NCBI RefSeq assembly: GCF_014268885.2 | Contig: NZ_CP077095.1 | Span: 1,369,501-1,433,500 of the forward strand | Reading direction: 5' to 3' | Length of the DNA stretch: 64,000 nucleotides | Origin: Pseudomonas xantholysinigenes | Lineage (GTDB): Bacteria > Pseudomonadota > Gammaproteobacteria > Pseudomonadales > Pseudomonadaceae | In this document: positions 44,601-52,094 of the stretch, in pieces | Position numbering within the stretch: the stretch's first letter is position 1 | Layout: each line of letters starts with the position of its first letter | Notes under the pieces: generated by a model | The model's input: the letters and a program-made list of their open reading frames with translations, nothing else | Database searches by the model: none | Told to the model about the DNA's origin: nothing | Made by a program: the position numbers and the translations under genes

Positions 44601-46213
44601 CGTGCCCATTGATAGTGACGCACAGCACCACTGGGCAGCGTATGACTGGCCATCAGCCCGTTGTCGTCATAGCTGAACTGGCGCACCACCTGGCCTTCTG
44701 CGTCGAGGACCGCGGTCAACTGTTGGCCTGCGCTGTAGTGATAGCTGACCAGTGTTTCCCGACGCTCGACCTCGAAGCGCTCGCCAGGTTGCAGGTAAAG
44801 ACGCTGGATATCGATGACGCGGCGGCTACCGCTAGCGGCGTAGCGCAACTCGATGAAGGTGCGGCCGAACGTGTCACCGAGAAACTGAAGCCGCCCATCA
44901 TCGTCGTAGAACAGCAGCAGCTCGTTCAGATTACGGTCACCCAGCTTGACCAGCCGCGAGCGCTGTGGCTGGACGGGATCGGTCTGGAACACCTGATAGC
45001 GGCCAGCATGAATGTCCTCGACGACGGTGATGCCGGCGTCCTGATGGAAGAAGGCCAGGCCGTCGAGCATGCTGACGAACGCACTGCCGGGCTGTAACTG
45101 CCCCAGCTCCAGGCGGTTGCCCACTTCGTCCACATAGATCCACAACTCGCCGCCTTCGGGATGGGCGACACGTTCTATCCGCACTTCATAGGGCACGCTC
45201 CAGCCCCTGCCGAACAGGCCGTCATCACGCAAGTCGGCGCTGTGATAAGTGCGTGCCCAATCGATCGGTACCAGCGCCGGCAGGTCGAAATCGACATCCT
45301 GCGCGCCCTCCTGCAGCTTGGCTCCGGTCGAGGGCAGCACCGGGTTGCCGATGGTGCAGGCCCTGCCGGACTTAGGCGTGCCTTTGCGGGCGATGAGCAT
45401 TCCGGCCACCAGGCCGAAGACTTTCGCCAGTGCGCTCTTGCCGTCGCGGATGTCGCGCACGGTCATGGTCTTGCCGCCGATGCGCACGTTGGGCGAGAAC
45501 GTCATGCCGATCGGGCCGTCGCAGGTGGTCTTGTCGCCGACGCGGGCAGCGGGTTGGCCATTGATGAAGACCTTGCCCGAGCCCTGCGCGACGAACTGTT
45601 CGGGCATGGGCGGATGCTTGCTGCAGATCGCCTTGTCGTGAGGCCTGGGGTCGGTGTTAGGGTCCGCAGGCGTGGTCACCGGTGGGTTGAAGATGTCATG
45701 GATGGCCGACGCCATGCCGAGCACCGGCAATAGCAGGGTGCCGGCAGCCATGGCGTAGGCACCGACGGTTTCCAGCACCGAAGGTTCGGCTGCGGGTTCG
45801 CCGGCGCCTGCCGTGGCTGGCCCGGTACTGACACCAGCCGCCCGCGCCGCGCGCATCCCGTTGACCCGAGTATTGTGCGAGCCTGTTTCGATCGTACCGT
45901 ACGGCTCCGGCGGAAACATCGAGTTACCGATCCAGTCGCTGAAGTCGGTGATGCGCTCGCCAATGCTCTTCTCGTCGCCCGTGGGCAACATGCTGGCGGC
46001 GCTCACCAAGGCGCCAGCGATCAGCGGCGTCAGCGTGGCGGCAGCGCCACCGGTACCGACCACCGCCACCACCGTGCCCGCGATGGCGGCGGCCACGGCG
46101 GCGGTGGCCGCTGCGTAGATGACCGCTTCGCTCAGAGCGCTCACCAGCTCGGCCATCAGCGGCGGGTGCAGGATCAGATCGCCCTGGCGGGCGGCGTGCA
46201 GGCTGTCATCCAT
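41693..46213 (-). CDS. PAAR-RHS polymorphic toxin (T6SS effector) with nuclease-like C-terminus
   Basis: 1506 residues. The N-terminus has the prePAAR motif HAARQGDLILHPP (about residues 6-18) and two hydrophobic regions (about 30-75 and 150-175). A PAAR domain follows at about 195-290 (GSGKVFINGQPAARVGDKT). YD repeats fill about 320-1300. The core ends with RYTQPDPINLQGG and the junction AWIDPLGW. The last 120 residues are the variable toxin; ILDFVVKTKDGRWRAIEVTS has the D-X12-E-X-T layout of restriction-endonuclease-like folds. A nuclease is therefore likely but unproven. The Eag chaperone gene precedes it and the immunity candidate follows. Injection through a type VI system is implied; no T6SS structural gene is in this window. 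Confidence 0.9.
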   Translation of the reverse strand: MDDSLHAARQGDLILHPPLMAELVSALSEAVIYAAATAAVAAAIAGTVVAVVGTGGAAATLTPLIAGALVSAASMLPTGDEKSIGERITDFSDWIGNSMFPPEPYGTIETGSHNTRVNGMRAARAAGVSTGPATAGAGEPAAEPSVLETVGAYAMAAGTLLLPVLGMASAIHDIFNPPVTTPADPNTDPRPHDKAICSKHPPMPEQFVAQGSGKVFINGQPAARVGDKTTCDGPIGMTFSPNVRIGGKTMTVRDIRDGKSALAKVFGLVAGMLIARKGTPKSGRACTIGNPVLPSTGAKLQEGAQDVDFDLPALVPIDWARTYHSADLRDDGLFGRGWSVPYEVRIERVAHPEGGELWIYVDEVGNRLELGQLQPGSAFVSMLDGLAFFHQDAGITVVEDIHAGRYQVFQTDPVQPQRSRLVKLGDRNLNELLLFYDDDGRLQFLGDTFGRTFIELRYAASGSRRVIDIQRLYLQPGERFEVERRETLVSYHYSAGQQLTAVLDAEGQVVRQFSYDDNGLMASHTLPSGAVRHYQWARFDVPVQKPQVSYPEDGRYRMPPLLEPQAEHEWRVVRHWGSDGQEYRFEYDLARGLTQVIDGLGRENHYHWGPHHEIYRHIDPLGRIWQEDLPGGMPLRLIDPQGGEWHYSYDGLGRLIASRDPLGRIESITYTDHWALPLAITDRGGHTTRRSYDRHGNLLGERDPLGHETHYRYDRQGRLVQVTDALGKQRHLHWNDQGQLLDHRDCSGQQTRYRYDARGNLCETSNARDEREQFRHDRRGYLVEYEAADGRLDRYQRDAAGQVVSHTDPGNNVTRWRYDGSGRLLQRTDALGMTVRLSYDAYGRLQRLTNQNDEHYRFEWDALDRQVAQQNLDGSGLSFEYGVTDAVRTAWHHPSGEVEPPLTNTAPTADSMAQRLDYEHDVAGRLLRKRSADGVTDYAYDAADNLVSITFTNTAGERQQLDFRHDALGQLLAESHPEGELRYSHDELGNLQTLTLPDNRRINHLYYGSGHLHQLNLDGKLICDFERDSLHEEVLRTQGRLQTRTRRDNAGRIIQRAQYLGTATAAELPLLARDYHYDASDNLVAQVVTDYPGASHDTGRQRGTQYAYGPTQRIHAAWHRELGETNGLVEAYAYDHAGNLQDNRDTGTSARHDRVHVHQDCRYRYDRFGRLSEKRSGRHLTQWFEYDAEQRLIRVHQQRGPVRERVEFAYDPLGRRTGKALYREGTAEAISQTRFHWQGVRLLQEVQDGKPSLYLYADADSHVPVARIDGVPGSEEVFYFHTNLAGLPEQLTDAEGTTVWRAAHEVWGRFIDEWRHPGQSRQQNLHFAGQYVDRETGLHYNTFRFYDPDIGRYTQPDPINLQGGLNVYLYAPNPLAWIDPLGWCKIANKISGDLREAKIHKILKAMFGKKNVLKQRHLRNADGKIVSLVDDAIEIGKVKGSRILDFVVKTKDGRWRAIEVTSGTAPKGVQRAKEATIRANGGTYVRIPGSKKVVEVDDMSRIIRID

Positions 46214-46232
46214 GAGCCATCTCTGAAAGGGA

Positions 46233-46658
46233 TCAGTTCAGCCGCAAACCGGCCTTGATCGTTTCCCAATGGGCAATATCAGTGGGCTCCAGCGGAGTTT
46301 GCTTGCTGTAGCTCACCGCGACGAAACGGGCTTGGCCGGCAGGCGCGTAGGCCAACTGGCGCTGGTAGGAAACCACATCTGCACGCTTGAACTGCAGGCT
46401 GGTTTCCAGGCCGTGGATGTCACCGGCCACACCGGCGCTGACCGGCTGTGGCTCGCTGATGACCGCCGCAAGGCGCTCGCGCAATTGGGCCAGTTGCTGG
46501 TGGTACAGGCTTTCCAGGGTCTGCCCCGCGGGCAGCGGGCTGCGGGCGATCACCAGGCTGGTGCCGCGTTCGCGAAAAGCGAGCATGTTCATGCTGGTGT
46601 CTTCGGGCGTTTCATCGCCCAGGTCCAGGACCAGGTCCTGGGTCAGGTAGGCGGCCAT
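46233..46658 (-). CDS. DcrB/DUF1795-type Eag chaperone
   Basis: 141 residues, minus strand, start MAAYLTQDLVLDLGDETPEDTSMNMLAF at 46658. It shows the DcrB-like pattern of Eag chaperones: LVLDLGDETPEDTSMNML, SLVIARSPLPAGQTLESLYHQQL, and the C-terminal DIAHWETIKAGLRLN. Eag proteins bind the N-terminal transmembrane segments of prePAAR effectors and keep them soluble. The gene ends 19 bases before the RHS start, the classical arrangement. The upstream long frame is a shadow. Confidence 0.85.
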   Translation of the reverse strand: MAAYLTQDLVLDLGDETPEDTSMNMLAFRERGTSLVIARSPLPAGQTLESLYHQQLAQLRERLAAVISEPQPVSAGVAGDIHGLETSLQFKRADVVSYQRQLAYAPAGQARFVAVSYSKQTPLEPTDIAHWETIKAGLRLN

Positions 46659-46796
46659 AGCGCTGCTCCTTGCGTTGAAGCGGCACACGCTAAAGCTTCG
46701 GCGCCGAGCCTGCAAGCGAGCGGCTGGCGCGCAGTGACGAAGGTCACCGAATCGGCATGGCTTGCAGGCCCTGCGCGTGGGGATACACTGCCGGGC

Positions 46797-47729
46797 ATGA
46801 ACCTCGATACCCGCATCAAGTTCCGTCATCTGTTGTGTTTCCTGGAGATTGCCCGGCAGGGCAGCCTGGCCAGGGCCGCCGATGTGCTCGCCATCAGCCA
46901 GCCGGCGATCTCCAAGACGCTCAAGGAGCTGGAGGACCTGCTCGCGACCCGCCTGTTTGAGCGCAATCGCCAGGGCGTGGCGCTGACCACGGCGGGCACG
47001 CGCTTTCTGCGGTACGCTGGGCCCAGCGTGCAGGCTCTGCGCGAAGGCGTCGGCAGCGTGCGCGGTGAGGCCTTGCAGCCTTCGCAGGTGCGCATCGGCG
47101 TGTTGTCCACGGTCGAGGGCCTGCTGATGCCCGAAGTGCTGTGCCGCTTGCACCAGCGCCATGCGGCCTTGGTGATCAGCGTGGTGACCGGGGCCAGTGC
47201 ACAGTTGCTTGGGCAGTTGCATGTGGGCGAGCTGGAACTGGTGGTCGGGCGCATGACCGACAGCCCAAGGATCCAGGGGTTGTCGTTCGAGCACCTGTAC
47301 AGCGAGTCGATGGCCCTGGTAGTGCGCCCCGGGCATCCGTTGCTGGCGCGTCAGCCGTTGGAGCACGGGCTGCTGGCGCGCTACGCCCAGGTGCTGCCGC
47401 CGCCGGGAACGACCATTCGCCAGCATGCCGACAGCCTGTTCGTGCAGTGCGGGATCGGCATGGCGGCGCAGCGCCTGGAAACGCTGTCGCTGGCCCTGAG
47501 CCGGCGCTATGTACTGGGTAGCGACGCGGTGTGGGTAGCGCCGCGCGATGCGGTGTTGGTCGACCTGGGCCGCGGCGAGTTGGCCGAGCTGGACCTCGGC
47601 GTGCGCGAGCCGGGGGGATCGGTGGGCATTTGCCGCAATGCGGCGCTGCCGCAGGGCTTGGCGGCGCAGTGGGTGTGCGAGGTACTGCGCGAGGTGGCCG
47701 AGGCCTATCGGGCCGGGGGATACCCCTGA
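46797..47729 (+). CDS. LysR family transcriptional regulator, PcaQ/GbpR-like
   Basis: 310 residues. The HTH at about 20-60 reads FLEIARQGSLARAADVLAISQPAISKTLKELEDLLATRLFERNRQGVALTTAG. The beginning MNLDTRIKFRHLLCFLEIAR resembles PcaQ-type regulators of protocatechuate catabolism. The effector domain has PSQVRIGVLSTVEGLLMPEVLCRLHQRH. No pca gene is adjacent, so the target is not evident; it could act at a distance. It is divergent from the Eag chaperone gene, with about 140 bases between. ATG 46797 is preceded by a weak site. Confidence 0.88.
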   Translation: MNLDTRIKFRHLLCFLEIARQGSLARAADVLAISQPAISKTLKELEDLLATRLFERNRQGVALTTAGTRFLRYAGPSVQALREGVGSVRGEALQPSQVRIGVLSTVEGLLMPEVLCRLHQRHAALVISVVTGASAQLLGQLHVGELELVVGRMTDSPRIQGLSFEHLYSESMALVVRPGHPLLARQPLEHGLLARYAQVLPPPGTTIRQHADSLFVQCGIGMAAQRLETLSLALSRRYVLGSDAVWVAPRDAVLVDLGRGELAELDLGVREPGGSVGICRNAALPQGLAAQWVCEVLREVAEAYRAGGYP

Positions 47730-47929
47730 GCGTGGCGCAACCCTTTGGGCAGAGCGTCCGGCGGGCGTGAATACTGGCCATTGGCTGCAGGCGTGATCAT
47801 GAACAACCTTTAACCTAGGAACTTCCAGCCCGCAACCCGCTCTTATGCCGGTAGCCATTGGTCGCGGCCGCCTGCTAAGCTCGCGGCTTTACCCTGATTG
47901 CCCTCATGGCGCATGAACAAGGAAATAGC

Positions 47930-48658
47930 ATGAAACAGCATCGTTTGGCGGCTGCGGTTGCCCTGGTAGGCCTGGTCCTGGCGGGCTGCGACGCCCAGAC
48001 CAGCAGCGTCGAGCTGAAGACTCCGGCACAGAAAGCCTCCTACGGTATCGGCCTGAACATGGGCAAGAGCCTGGCCCAGGAAGGCATGGACGACCTGGAC
48101 TCCAAAGCCGTTGCCCAAGGCATCGAAGACGCTGTTGGCAAGAAAGAACAGCGCATCAAGGACGAAGAGCTGGTCGAGGCCTTCACCGCCCTGCAGAAGC
48201 GCGCCGAAGAGCGCCTGGCCAAGGCCAGCGAAGAAGCCTCCGCCGCCGGCAAGAAATTCCTCGAGGAAAACGCCAAGAAGCCTGGCGTGATCACCACCGC
48301 CTCGGGCCTGCAGTACGAAGTGGTCAAGAAGGCCGACGGCCCGCAGCCCAAGCCGACTGACGTGGTCACTGTTCACTACGAAGGCAAGCTCACCGACGGC
48401 AAGGTGTTCGACAGCTCCGTCGAGCGCGGCAGCCCGATCGACCTGCCGGTCAGCGGCGTGATCCCAGGTTGGGTCGAAGGCCTGCAGCTGATGCACGTCG
48501 GCGAAAAATACAAGCTGTACATCCCGGCCGAGCTGGCCTACGGCGCCCAGAGCCCGAGCCCGCTGATCCCGGCCAACTCGGTGCTGGTGTTCGACCTGGA
48601 ACTGCTGGGCATCAAGGACCCGGCCAAGGCCGACGCTGAAGCCGCGCCGGCCAAGTAA
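47930..48658 (+). CDS. FKBP-type peptidyl-prolyl cis-trans isomerase, lipoprotein
   Basis: 242 residues. The signal has a lipobox LVLAGC with Cys20, so the mature protein is lipid-anchored. The N-terminal half (KASYGIGLNMGKSLAQEGMDDLDSKAVAQGI) is the FKBP dimerisation domain; the C-terminal FKBP fold has VVTVHYEGKLTDGKVFDSSVERGSPIDLPVSGVIPGW and IPAELAYGAQSPSPLIPANSVLVFDLELL. It acts as a periplasmic folding chaperone of the FkpA/FklB type. ATG 47930 follows AAGGAAATAGC. A strong terminator follows its stop. Confidence 0.92.
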   Translation: MKQHRLAAAVALVGLVLAGCDAQTSSVELKTPAQKASYGIGLNMGKSLAQEGMDDLDSKAVAQGIEDAVGKKEQRIKDEELVEAFTALQKRAEERLAKASEEASAAGKKFLEENAKKPGVITTASGLQYEVVKKADGPQPKPTDVVTVHYEGKLTDGKVFDSSVERGSPIDLPVSGVIPGWVEGLQLMHVGEKYKLYIPAELAYGAQSPSPLIPANSVLVFDLELLGIKDPAKADAEAAPAK

Positions 48659-48676
48659 GCGCCAGGCTGTAGTGCA

Positions 48677-48710
48677 ACGACGCCCCGTTTCGACGGGGCG
48701 TCGTCGTTTT
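48677..48710 (+). terminator. Rho-independent terminator after the FKBP gene
   Basis: A 12-bp stem ACGACGCCCCGT with TTCG loop and its complement, followed by CGTTTT. It lies 18 bases after the stop codon. Confidence 0.9.
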
Positions 48711-48891
48711 CGCGGGTGCTTGACGCGAACCACCGCGGTCATTCACTGTCGCAAGCAATGCCATGGCGCAACCTTGGATAGGCTTGTCGCAAAACGTTTG
48801 CGTCGTTGCAATGGTTGTGTAAAAAACGCCCGATCCGTCCCCGGCCCTTGCCTGGCGGGCGCGACGCGGTGGCAACGCCGCCCTGTTCACA

Positions 48892-48920
48892 AGGTTATCC
48901 ACAATAAATGTGGATAACCT
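48892..48920. repeat. Inverted pair of DnaA boxes
   Basis: AGGTTATCCACA at 48892-48903 and TGTGGATAACCT at 48909-48920 are perfect 12-base inverted copies with a five-base spacer. Both halves hold a consensus TTATCCACA DnaA box. It sits 21 bases before the DUF1232 gene, where it could be an operator. Confidence 0.75.
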
Positions 48921-48941
48921 GCCTGCTCCTCTGGAGGTCTC

Positions 48942-49382
48942 ATGAGCGCACCCTGGAATTTCGCCCGTTTCCTGCCCCTGGCCGAGCGCCTGCTCAGCCG
49001 CGGCAGGCTGCCGGCGTTGCTGTTTGCCGTGGCCCGCAAGGGCCCCAAGCTCGGTCAACTGCGCGAGGACCTGGGCCTGATGCAGGCGCTGTGCCTGGCC
49101 TGGTGGCGGGGCGAGTACCGCGCCGTCAGCCCCAAGGCGCTGGTGACCATCGTCGCCGGGCTGCTGTACTTCGTCAGCCCGTTGGACGCCATCCCCGACT
49201 GGTTGCTGGGTGTCGGCCTGCTCGACGACATTGCCGTGCTGGGCTGGGTGCTCAAGACCGTGGCCGACGAGCTGGCCCGGTTCAAGGCCTGGCGTGCCAG
49301 CCAGGCGCCGGAACGGCTGCGGGTGGTCGAGCGCCTGCCCACCACCCCCGAAGCCTTGCGCCTGGAGCGCCCCGGCAACTGA
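48942..49382 (+). CDS. YkvA/DUF1232 family membrane protein
   Basis: 146 residues. The DUF1232 core is VSPKALVTIVAGLLYFVSPLDAIPDWLLGVGLLDDIAVLGWVLKTVADELARF, with one or two membrane-inserting hydrophobic stretches at about 65-105. The N-terminus is basic and Leu-rich (FARFLPLAERLLSRGRLPALLFAVARKGPKLG). The role of the family is poorly known; members are small membrane proteins. ATG 48942 follows CTGGAGGTCTC. The inverted DnaA boxes upstream make a link with replication control conceivable, though unproven. Confidence 0.85.
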   Translation: MSAPWNFARFLPLAERLLSRGRLPALLFAVARKGPKLGQLREDLGLMQALCLAWWRGEYRAVSPKALVTIVAGLLYFVSPLDAIPDWLLGVGLLDDIAVLGWVLKTVADELARFKAWRASQAPERLRVVERLPTTPEALRLERPGN

Positions 49383-49416
49383 TTCACGGCATGCCCCCGA
49401 GGTTGGTAATATAATT

Positions 49417-49433
49417 GGCATAAGGGTTATGCC
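49417..49433. promoter_or_regulatory. Operator-like palindrome of the XRE gene pair
   Basis: GGCATAA-GGG-TTATGCC at 49417-49433 is a perfect 7-bp inverted repeat just after a TATAAT box (49410-49415), overlapping the expected transcription start. The downstream XRE gene probably regulates itself here. The -35 region is poorly defined. Confidence 0.65.
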
Positions 49434-49472
49434 TATGGATTACATGCCGTAGTCCAACGTCAAGGGGGTTGT

Positions 49473-49811
49473 ATGGGTATTCAGGTCATCAGCCGGGACG
49501 GTCAGCCCGAGTACGCAGTCGTTCCCTGGGAGCAGTACCAGGCACTGTTGGCCGCCGCCGGCCAGGCGCCTGTCGCGGCGCCCGCCACCCACAACGTCAG
49601 CGAGCCCGCCGACGCCAGCCTGTCCTCACTGGACCAGCTGGCGTCGTTGCGTGTGGCCAAGGGCCTGGCGCCCGAGCAACTGGCGCGCAGTGTCGGAATC
49701 AGCCCGGCCTACCTGGCGATGATCGAGGCCGGCGAGCGCCGTCCTGATGCCGCCATCCTGCGCAGCCTGGCCTGGCACCTGGGGGTGTCGGGCTGGAGCG
49801 AGCCGTCATGA
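49473..49811 (+). CDS. XRE-family HTH protein, antitoxin-like
   Basis: 112 residues. The N-terminal piece MGIQVISRDGQPEYAVVPWEQYQALLAAAG resembles the start of Phd-like or antitoxin N-termini that read out protein identity. The C-terminal HTH_XRE domain covers about residues 54-105 (LASLRVAKGLAPEQLARSVGISPAYLAMIEAGERRPDAAILRSLAWHLGV). ATG 49473 has CAAGGGGGTTGT upstream. Its stop overlaps the next gene by four bases. It may repress itself through the palindrome at 49417-49433. An antitoxin function is an inference from the arrangement. Confidence 0.8.
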   Translation: MGIQVISRDGQPEYAVVPWEQYQALLAAAGQAPVAAPATHNVSEPADASLSSLDQLASLRVAKGLAPEQLARSVGISPAYLAMIEAGERRPDAAILRSLAWHLGVSGWSEPS

Positions 49812-50176
49812 GCCAGGTCAGGATCAGCCGTCAGCAATGGCAGAGCCTGCTGACCGAGCTCGACCTGGCCCGCCGGCAACGCCACCTGCTCACCTACCGG
49901 GCGCTGCTGGAGCGCCTGCAACTGCCCAGCCCCGCGATGCAGACCCTGACCGCCGCGCTGGAGTACCTGGCGCTGCTCGATGCCCGTGCCGAACAGCCGT
50001 TGCGCAGCTCGCTGGTGATCAGCCAGGGAGCCAGCCGCCTGCCTCGTACCGGGTTCTTCGAATGCGTCGAACGCCTGGGGCGGTTCTCCGGGCCGGTGGA
50101 TGGCATGGAGGCGGCATCTTGGCATGCTTCGGAGGTGGTGCGGGTGTTCGAGTACCGCTACCCGGAAGAGGCCTGA
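49808..50176 (+). CDS. Hypothetical protein coupled to the XRE gene
   Basis: 122 residues, ATG 49808 overlapping the previous stop (ATGA). The N-terminus MSQVRISRQQWQSLLTELDLARRQRHLLTYRALLERLQLPSPAMQTLTAALEYLALLDAR is helical and resembles a small DNA-binding region; the rest contains SLVISQGASRLPRTGFFECVERLGRF. No toxin motif is recognisable. It may be the partner of the XRE protein in a regulatory pair or a toxin-antitoxin-like unit. The family is unknown to me. Confidence 0.65.
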   Translation: MSQVRISRQQWQSLLTELDLARRQRHLLTYRALLERLQLPSPAMQTLTAALEYLALLDARAEQPLRSSLVISQGASRLPRTGFFECVERLGRFSGPVDGMEAASWHASEVVRVFEYRYPEEA

Positions 50177-50239
50177 GCGGCGGCGTCGAACATTTGGCAG
50201 CAACTGCCTTGCTCTGAACCTTCCTCCCACAGACGTGGT

Positions 50240-51985
50240 TCAGGCTTCGATCAGGCTCAGGCTCGAACCGCTGCTTTCCTTGGCCTGGCGCTTGGCCTGG
50301 GAGGCCAGCTCGGCCAGTTGCCCCGCATCCAGCTGACTGCCACTGTGCGCTGTCAGCCACACCACGCCGATCGACAACGACAACAGGTCGAACGTCTCGC
50401 GCTGCCCCTGGCGATTATGAGCGATGAAGCACCCGGCCTCCAGGTGCTCGGCGCGGTAGAAGCGCCGGCACTGGCGAGCGAACGCCGCCACCAGCACCTG
50501 CAAACGCTCGCGCCAGTCCGCCGAGCCCAATACCAGCATGAAATCGTCCCCGCCGATATGCCCGACGAAATCCCGCTGCGGGTCGACGCAATCGTTCAGG
50601 CACTGCGCCAGGCTCAACAGCACCTCGTCGCCACGGGCGTAGCCATAGATGTCGTTGAAAGGCTTGAAGCTGTCGATGTCGACATAGCACACCGCCGCCT
50701 CGCGACCTTGCTGCAACAGACGCGCCAGGCACTGCTGGATCGGCACGTTGCCCGGTAGCAGGGTCAGCGGGTTGGCGTGCCGGGCCTGCTGGAGCTTCTG
50801 TTCGGTGATCAGCTTGAGCACATCGATCACCCGACCCAGGCCCAGGTAGCGACCGCTCTGGGTGATGATGAAGTCTTCCTCGATCCGTTGCCGCGCACGG
50901 CTGGTCAGCAGGCGGCTGACCTGCTGCAGCGATTGCCCGCGCTCCACGGCGAGAAAGTCCTGGCTCATCAGCCGGCTGATCGGCTTGCGGGCGAACAGGT
51001 CGGTGCCGAAGGGCTGCAGCAATGCGTCGGCCAAGGAGTGCCGATGGACGATACCGCACGGCTTGCCGCGCTCATCCAGCACCGCCAGCGAGTTGAGGTT
51101 GGCCTGCCGGCGAAAGGCCTCGAGCACCTGCTGGGTGGGCGTTGTCAGGGGCACTGCCGGCTGCTCGATAAGCAGGGCATCCAGATCGCCGTTGTCCTCG
51201 CCCAGCGGCGCGACGGTGCTGCTGGCCTGGGGCAGCAGGGCGAGTGCGTCGCAGGGCGGGAACTCCTGGGGACGGCCCAGCAGGTAGCCCTGCACCAGGT
51301 CCACGCCCATGTCGCCGAGCACTGCCAGTTCCTCGTCTAGTTCGATGCCTTCGGCAATCACCTGGGCCCGGGAGGCACGGGCGATCTGCAGGATCGAGCC
51401 GACGAACTCACGCTTGAGCGGGTCCTGGTGGATGCCATCGATGAAGTGGCGGTCGATCTTCACGTAGTCGGGGCGCAGTTCCGACCACAGGCGCAGGCTC
51501 GAATAGCCAGCCCCCAGGTCGTCCAGGGCAATGGAGAAGCCCATGTCGCGGTAGTGGTGCAGGGCGTTGAACAGCAACTGGAAGTCGTCGGTGGGAGTCT
51601 GTTCGGTCAGCTCGATGACCACCCGGCTGGGTGGCAGGCCGACGGCCTCGAGCATTTTCAGGGTGCGCCCGGAAGGGTAATGGGGTTCGAGCAGCGACTC
51701 GGGCGAGACGTTGAGGAACAGCTTGCCGTCCAGCTGCAGTTCGCTGAAGCGCCGGCAAGCGGTTTCCCGGCACAACACCTCGAGCTCGCTCAGGCGCCCG
51801 GCTTGGCGGGCGATGGCGAACAGGTTCAGCGGCGAATGCAGGGGGCTGTTGGATGGGCCGCGGCTCAAGGCCTCATAGCCGAGCACGCGGCGTTCGGACA
51901 GGCAGACGATGGGTTGGAACAGGCTGTGGACGCCGCGTTGAGCCAGGATGGCGCTCAATGCGCTGAGCTGTTCGGTGACGGTCAT
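50240..51985 (-). CDS. EAL-CBS-GGDEF cyclic-di-GMP protein
   Basis: 581 residues. The EAL domain (about 15-260) has GYEALSR, NVSPESLL, ELTEQ, ALDDLGAGYSSL, YVKIDRHFI, AEGIE and QGYLLGRP, with the catalytic residues present. Tandem CBS motifs follow (about 275-400: VLDERGKPCGIVHRHSLADALLQ; PISRLMSQDFLAVERGQSL). The C-terminal GGDEF domain has RGDEVLLSLAQ and FVGHIGGDDFMLV, a variant of GG(D/E)EF. It may cleave c-di-GMP under CBS (adenosyl ligand) control, with an uncertain cyclase side. ATG 51985 has AGGA nine bases upstream. It follows prc on the same strand, the PA3258-like context. Confidence 0.9.
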   Translation of the reverse strand: MTVTEQLSALSAILAQRGVHSLFQPIVCLSERRVLGYEALSRGPSNSPLHSPLNLFAIARQAGRLSELEVLCRETACRRFSELQLDGKLFLNVSPESLLEPHYPSGRTLKMLEAVGLPPSRVVIELTEQTPTDDFQLLFNALHHYRDMGFSIALDDLGAGYSSLRLWSELRPDYVKIDRHFIDGIHQDPLKREFVGSILQIARASRAQVIAEGIELDEELAVLGDMGVDLVQGYLLGRPQEFPPCDALALLPQASSTVAPLGEDNGDLDALLIEQPAVPLTTPTQQVLEAFRRQANLNSLAVLDERGKPCGIVHRHSLADALLQPFGTDLFARKPISRLMSQDFLAVERGQSLQQVSRLLTSRARQRIEEDFIITQSGRYLGLGRVIDVLKLITEQKLQQARHANPLTLLPGNVPIQQCLARLLQQGREAAVCYVDIDSFKPFNDIYGYARGDEVLLSLAQCLNDCVDPQRDFVGHIGGDDFMLVLGSADWRERLQVLVAAFARQCRRFYRAEHLEAGCFIAHNRQGQRETFDLLSLSIGVVWLTAHSGSQLDAGQLAELASQAKRQAKESSGSSLSLIEA

Positions 51986-52003
51986 GGACTGCATTCCTGA
52001 ATG

Positions 52004-52033
52004 AAAAAAGGCCGGACGCTTGCACGTCCGGCC
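52004..52033 (-). terminator. Rho-independent terminator after prc
   Basis: On the minus strand GGCCGGACG pairs with CGTCCGGCC around a six-base loop, followed by TTTTTT. It lies between prc and the EAL gene. Confidence 0.85.
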
Positions 52034-52094
52034 CTTCTATTTCACGACAGTCCAATGACTGTTTGATGACAGGTCACATTATTTTGCCATCACT

